Assembly (NCBI GenBank): GCA_020053155.1
Contig: JAGVNS010000081.1
Location: 1-11,503 of the forward strand
DNA from: Nitrososphaerota archaeon
GTDB taxonomy: Archaea; Iainarchaeota; Iainarchaeia; Iainarchaeales; VGJJ01
Direction of reading: 5' to 3'
DNA: 11,503 bases
Position numbers and translations under genes: made by a program. Of this stretch, positions 11,387 through 11,503 are shown in pieces; positions within the stretch are counted from its first letter, which is position 1, and every line of letters starts with the position of its first letter. Under the pieces are notes generated by a model. It was not told the DNA's origin and searched no databases. It saw only the letters and a list, made by a program, of their open reading frames with translations.

Positions 11387-11503
11387 TTAGCGGTGGTGAA
11401 ACAAGCCTGAGACCAACCGTTTAGGGTTTGGAAGCTTGAAGGAATGGGGAATGCTTATTTCCTCATGAATGATTAACGCGAGCAGCAAAAGTGCGCCGCA
11501 CAC
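11387..11503 (-). CDS. possible C-terminal end of an unidentified minus-strand gene
   Basis: The minus strand is open for 38 codons from the right edge to a TAA at 11387-11389; the other frames here are closed. The peptide is hydrophobic first (VCGALLLLALIIHEE) and basic at the end (KLPNPKRLVSGLFHHR). I do not recognise it. An open run of this length is expected by chance fairly often, so support rests mainly on the T-rich inverted repeat right after the stop. An RNA gene or plain spacer is equally possible. Confidence 0.22.
   Translation of the reverse strand: MCGALLLLALIIHEEISIPHSFKLPNPKRLVSGLFHHR

Noticed and set aside
11390..11503. C/D box RNA on the plus strand (GTGGTGA ... CTGA)
   Set aside because: The C-like box deviates from RTGATGA, no terminal D box is present and no closing stem is seen.

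Overview
The window reads as a stretch of an archaeal chromosome, possibly from a DPANN-type lineage such as Diapherotrites. The lineage is a guess; the domain is well supported. It carries gatE, a subunit found only in archaea. Its tRNA-Gln begins with A1-U72 and lacks an encoded CCA. Several lead genes have a TATA-like box centred about 24-29 bp before the start codon, which implies leaderless or nearly leaderless transcripts. Genes inside operons instead carry short Shine-Dalgarno-like sequences.

Layout. Positions 1-2856 (minus) hold guaB followed by purA. These are the two enzymes that split IMP between GMP and AMP, and purA runs off the left edge. Positions 2910-3902 (minus) encode a regulator made of two fused Lrp/AsnC-like units. 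It is transcribed divergently from a fold-type III PLP decarboxylase-like gene at 3997-5169 (plus). Palindromes lie in the shared intergenic region. A small GIY-YIG domain protein (5235-5486, plus) meets a DEAD-box RNA helicase (5487-7109, minus) tail to tail with no spacer.

Positions 7110-7435 hold the helicase promoter, a minus-strand tRNA-Gln(UUG), a 16-bp duplicate of its 3' end 95 bp away, and two hairpins in between. The upstream flank of the tRNA has a TATA-like box that could serve both the tRNA and the next gene. Then come a membrane-anchored PLD-family nuclease (7436-8008) and an AHSA1/SRPBCC-domain protein (8033-8467). Next is a structured intergenic region with features that recall the ends of IS200/IS605 elements. 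A ribbon-helix-helix antitoxin/RelE-like toxin pair follows (8768-9281) with palindromes at its promoter. gatE (9384-11288, minus) closes the recognisable genes. The last 160 bp may contain the tail of another minus-strand gene.

Functional links. guaB and purA act at one branch point. tRNA-Gln is the substrate of the GatDE amidotransferase, so the window contains both a substrate and one subunit of the enzyme, although not in one operon. The Lrp-like protein probably controls itself and perhaps the neighbouring decarboxylase-like gene. The segment from about 7200 to 9300 (tRNA-end repeat, transposon-like ends, toxin-antitoxin pair) looks like an accessory insertion zone between housekeeping genes. 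I saw no clearly new multi-gene system. The least explained parts are the tRNA-flanking repeat with its hairpins, the mutually exclusive hairpins at 8578-8690, and the tandem Lrp regulator paired with an atypical decarboxylase homologue.
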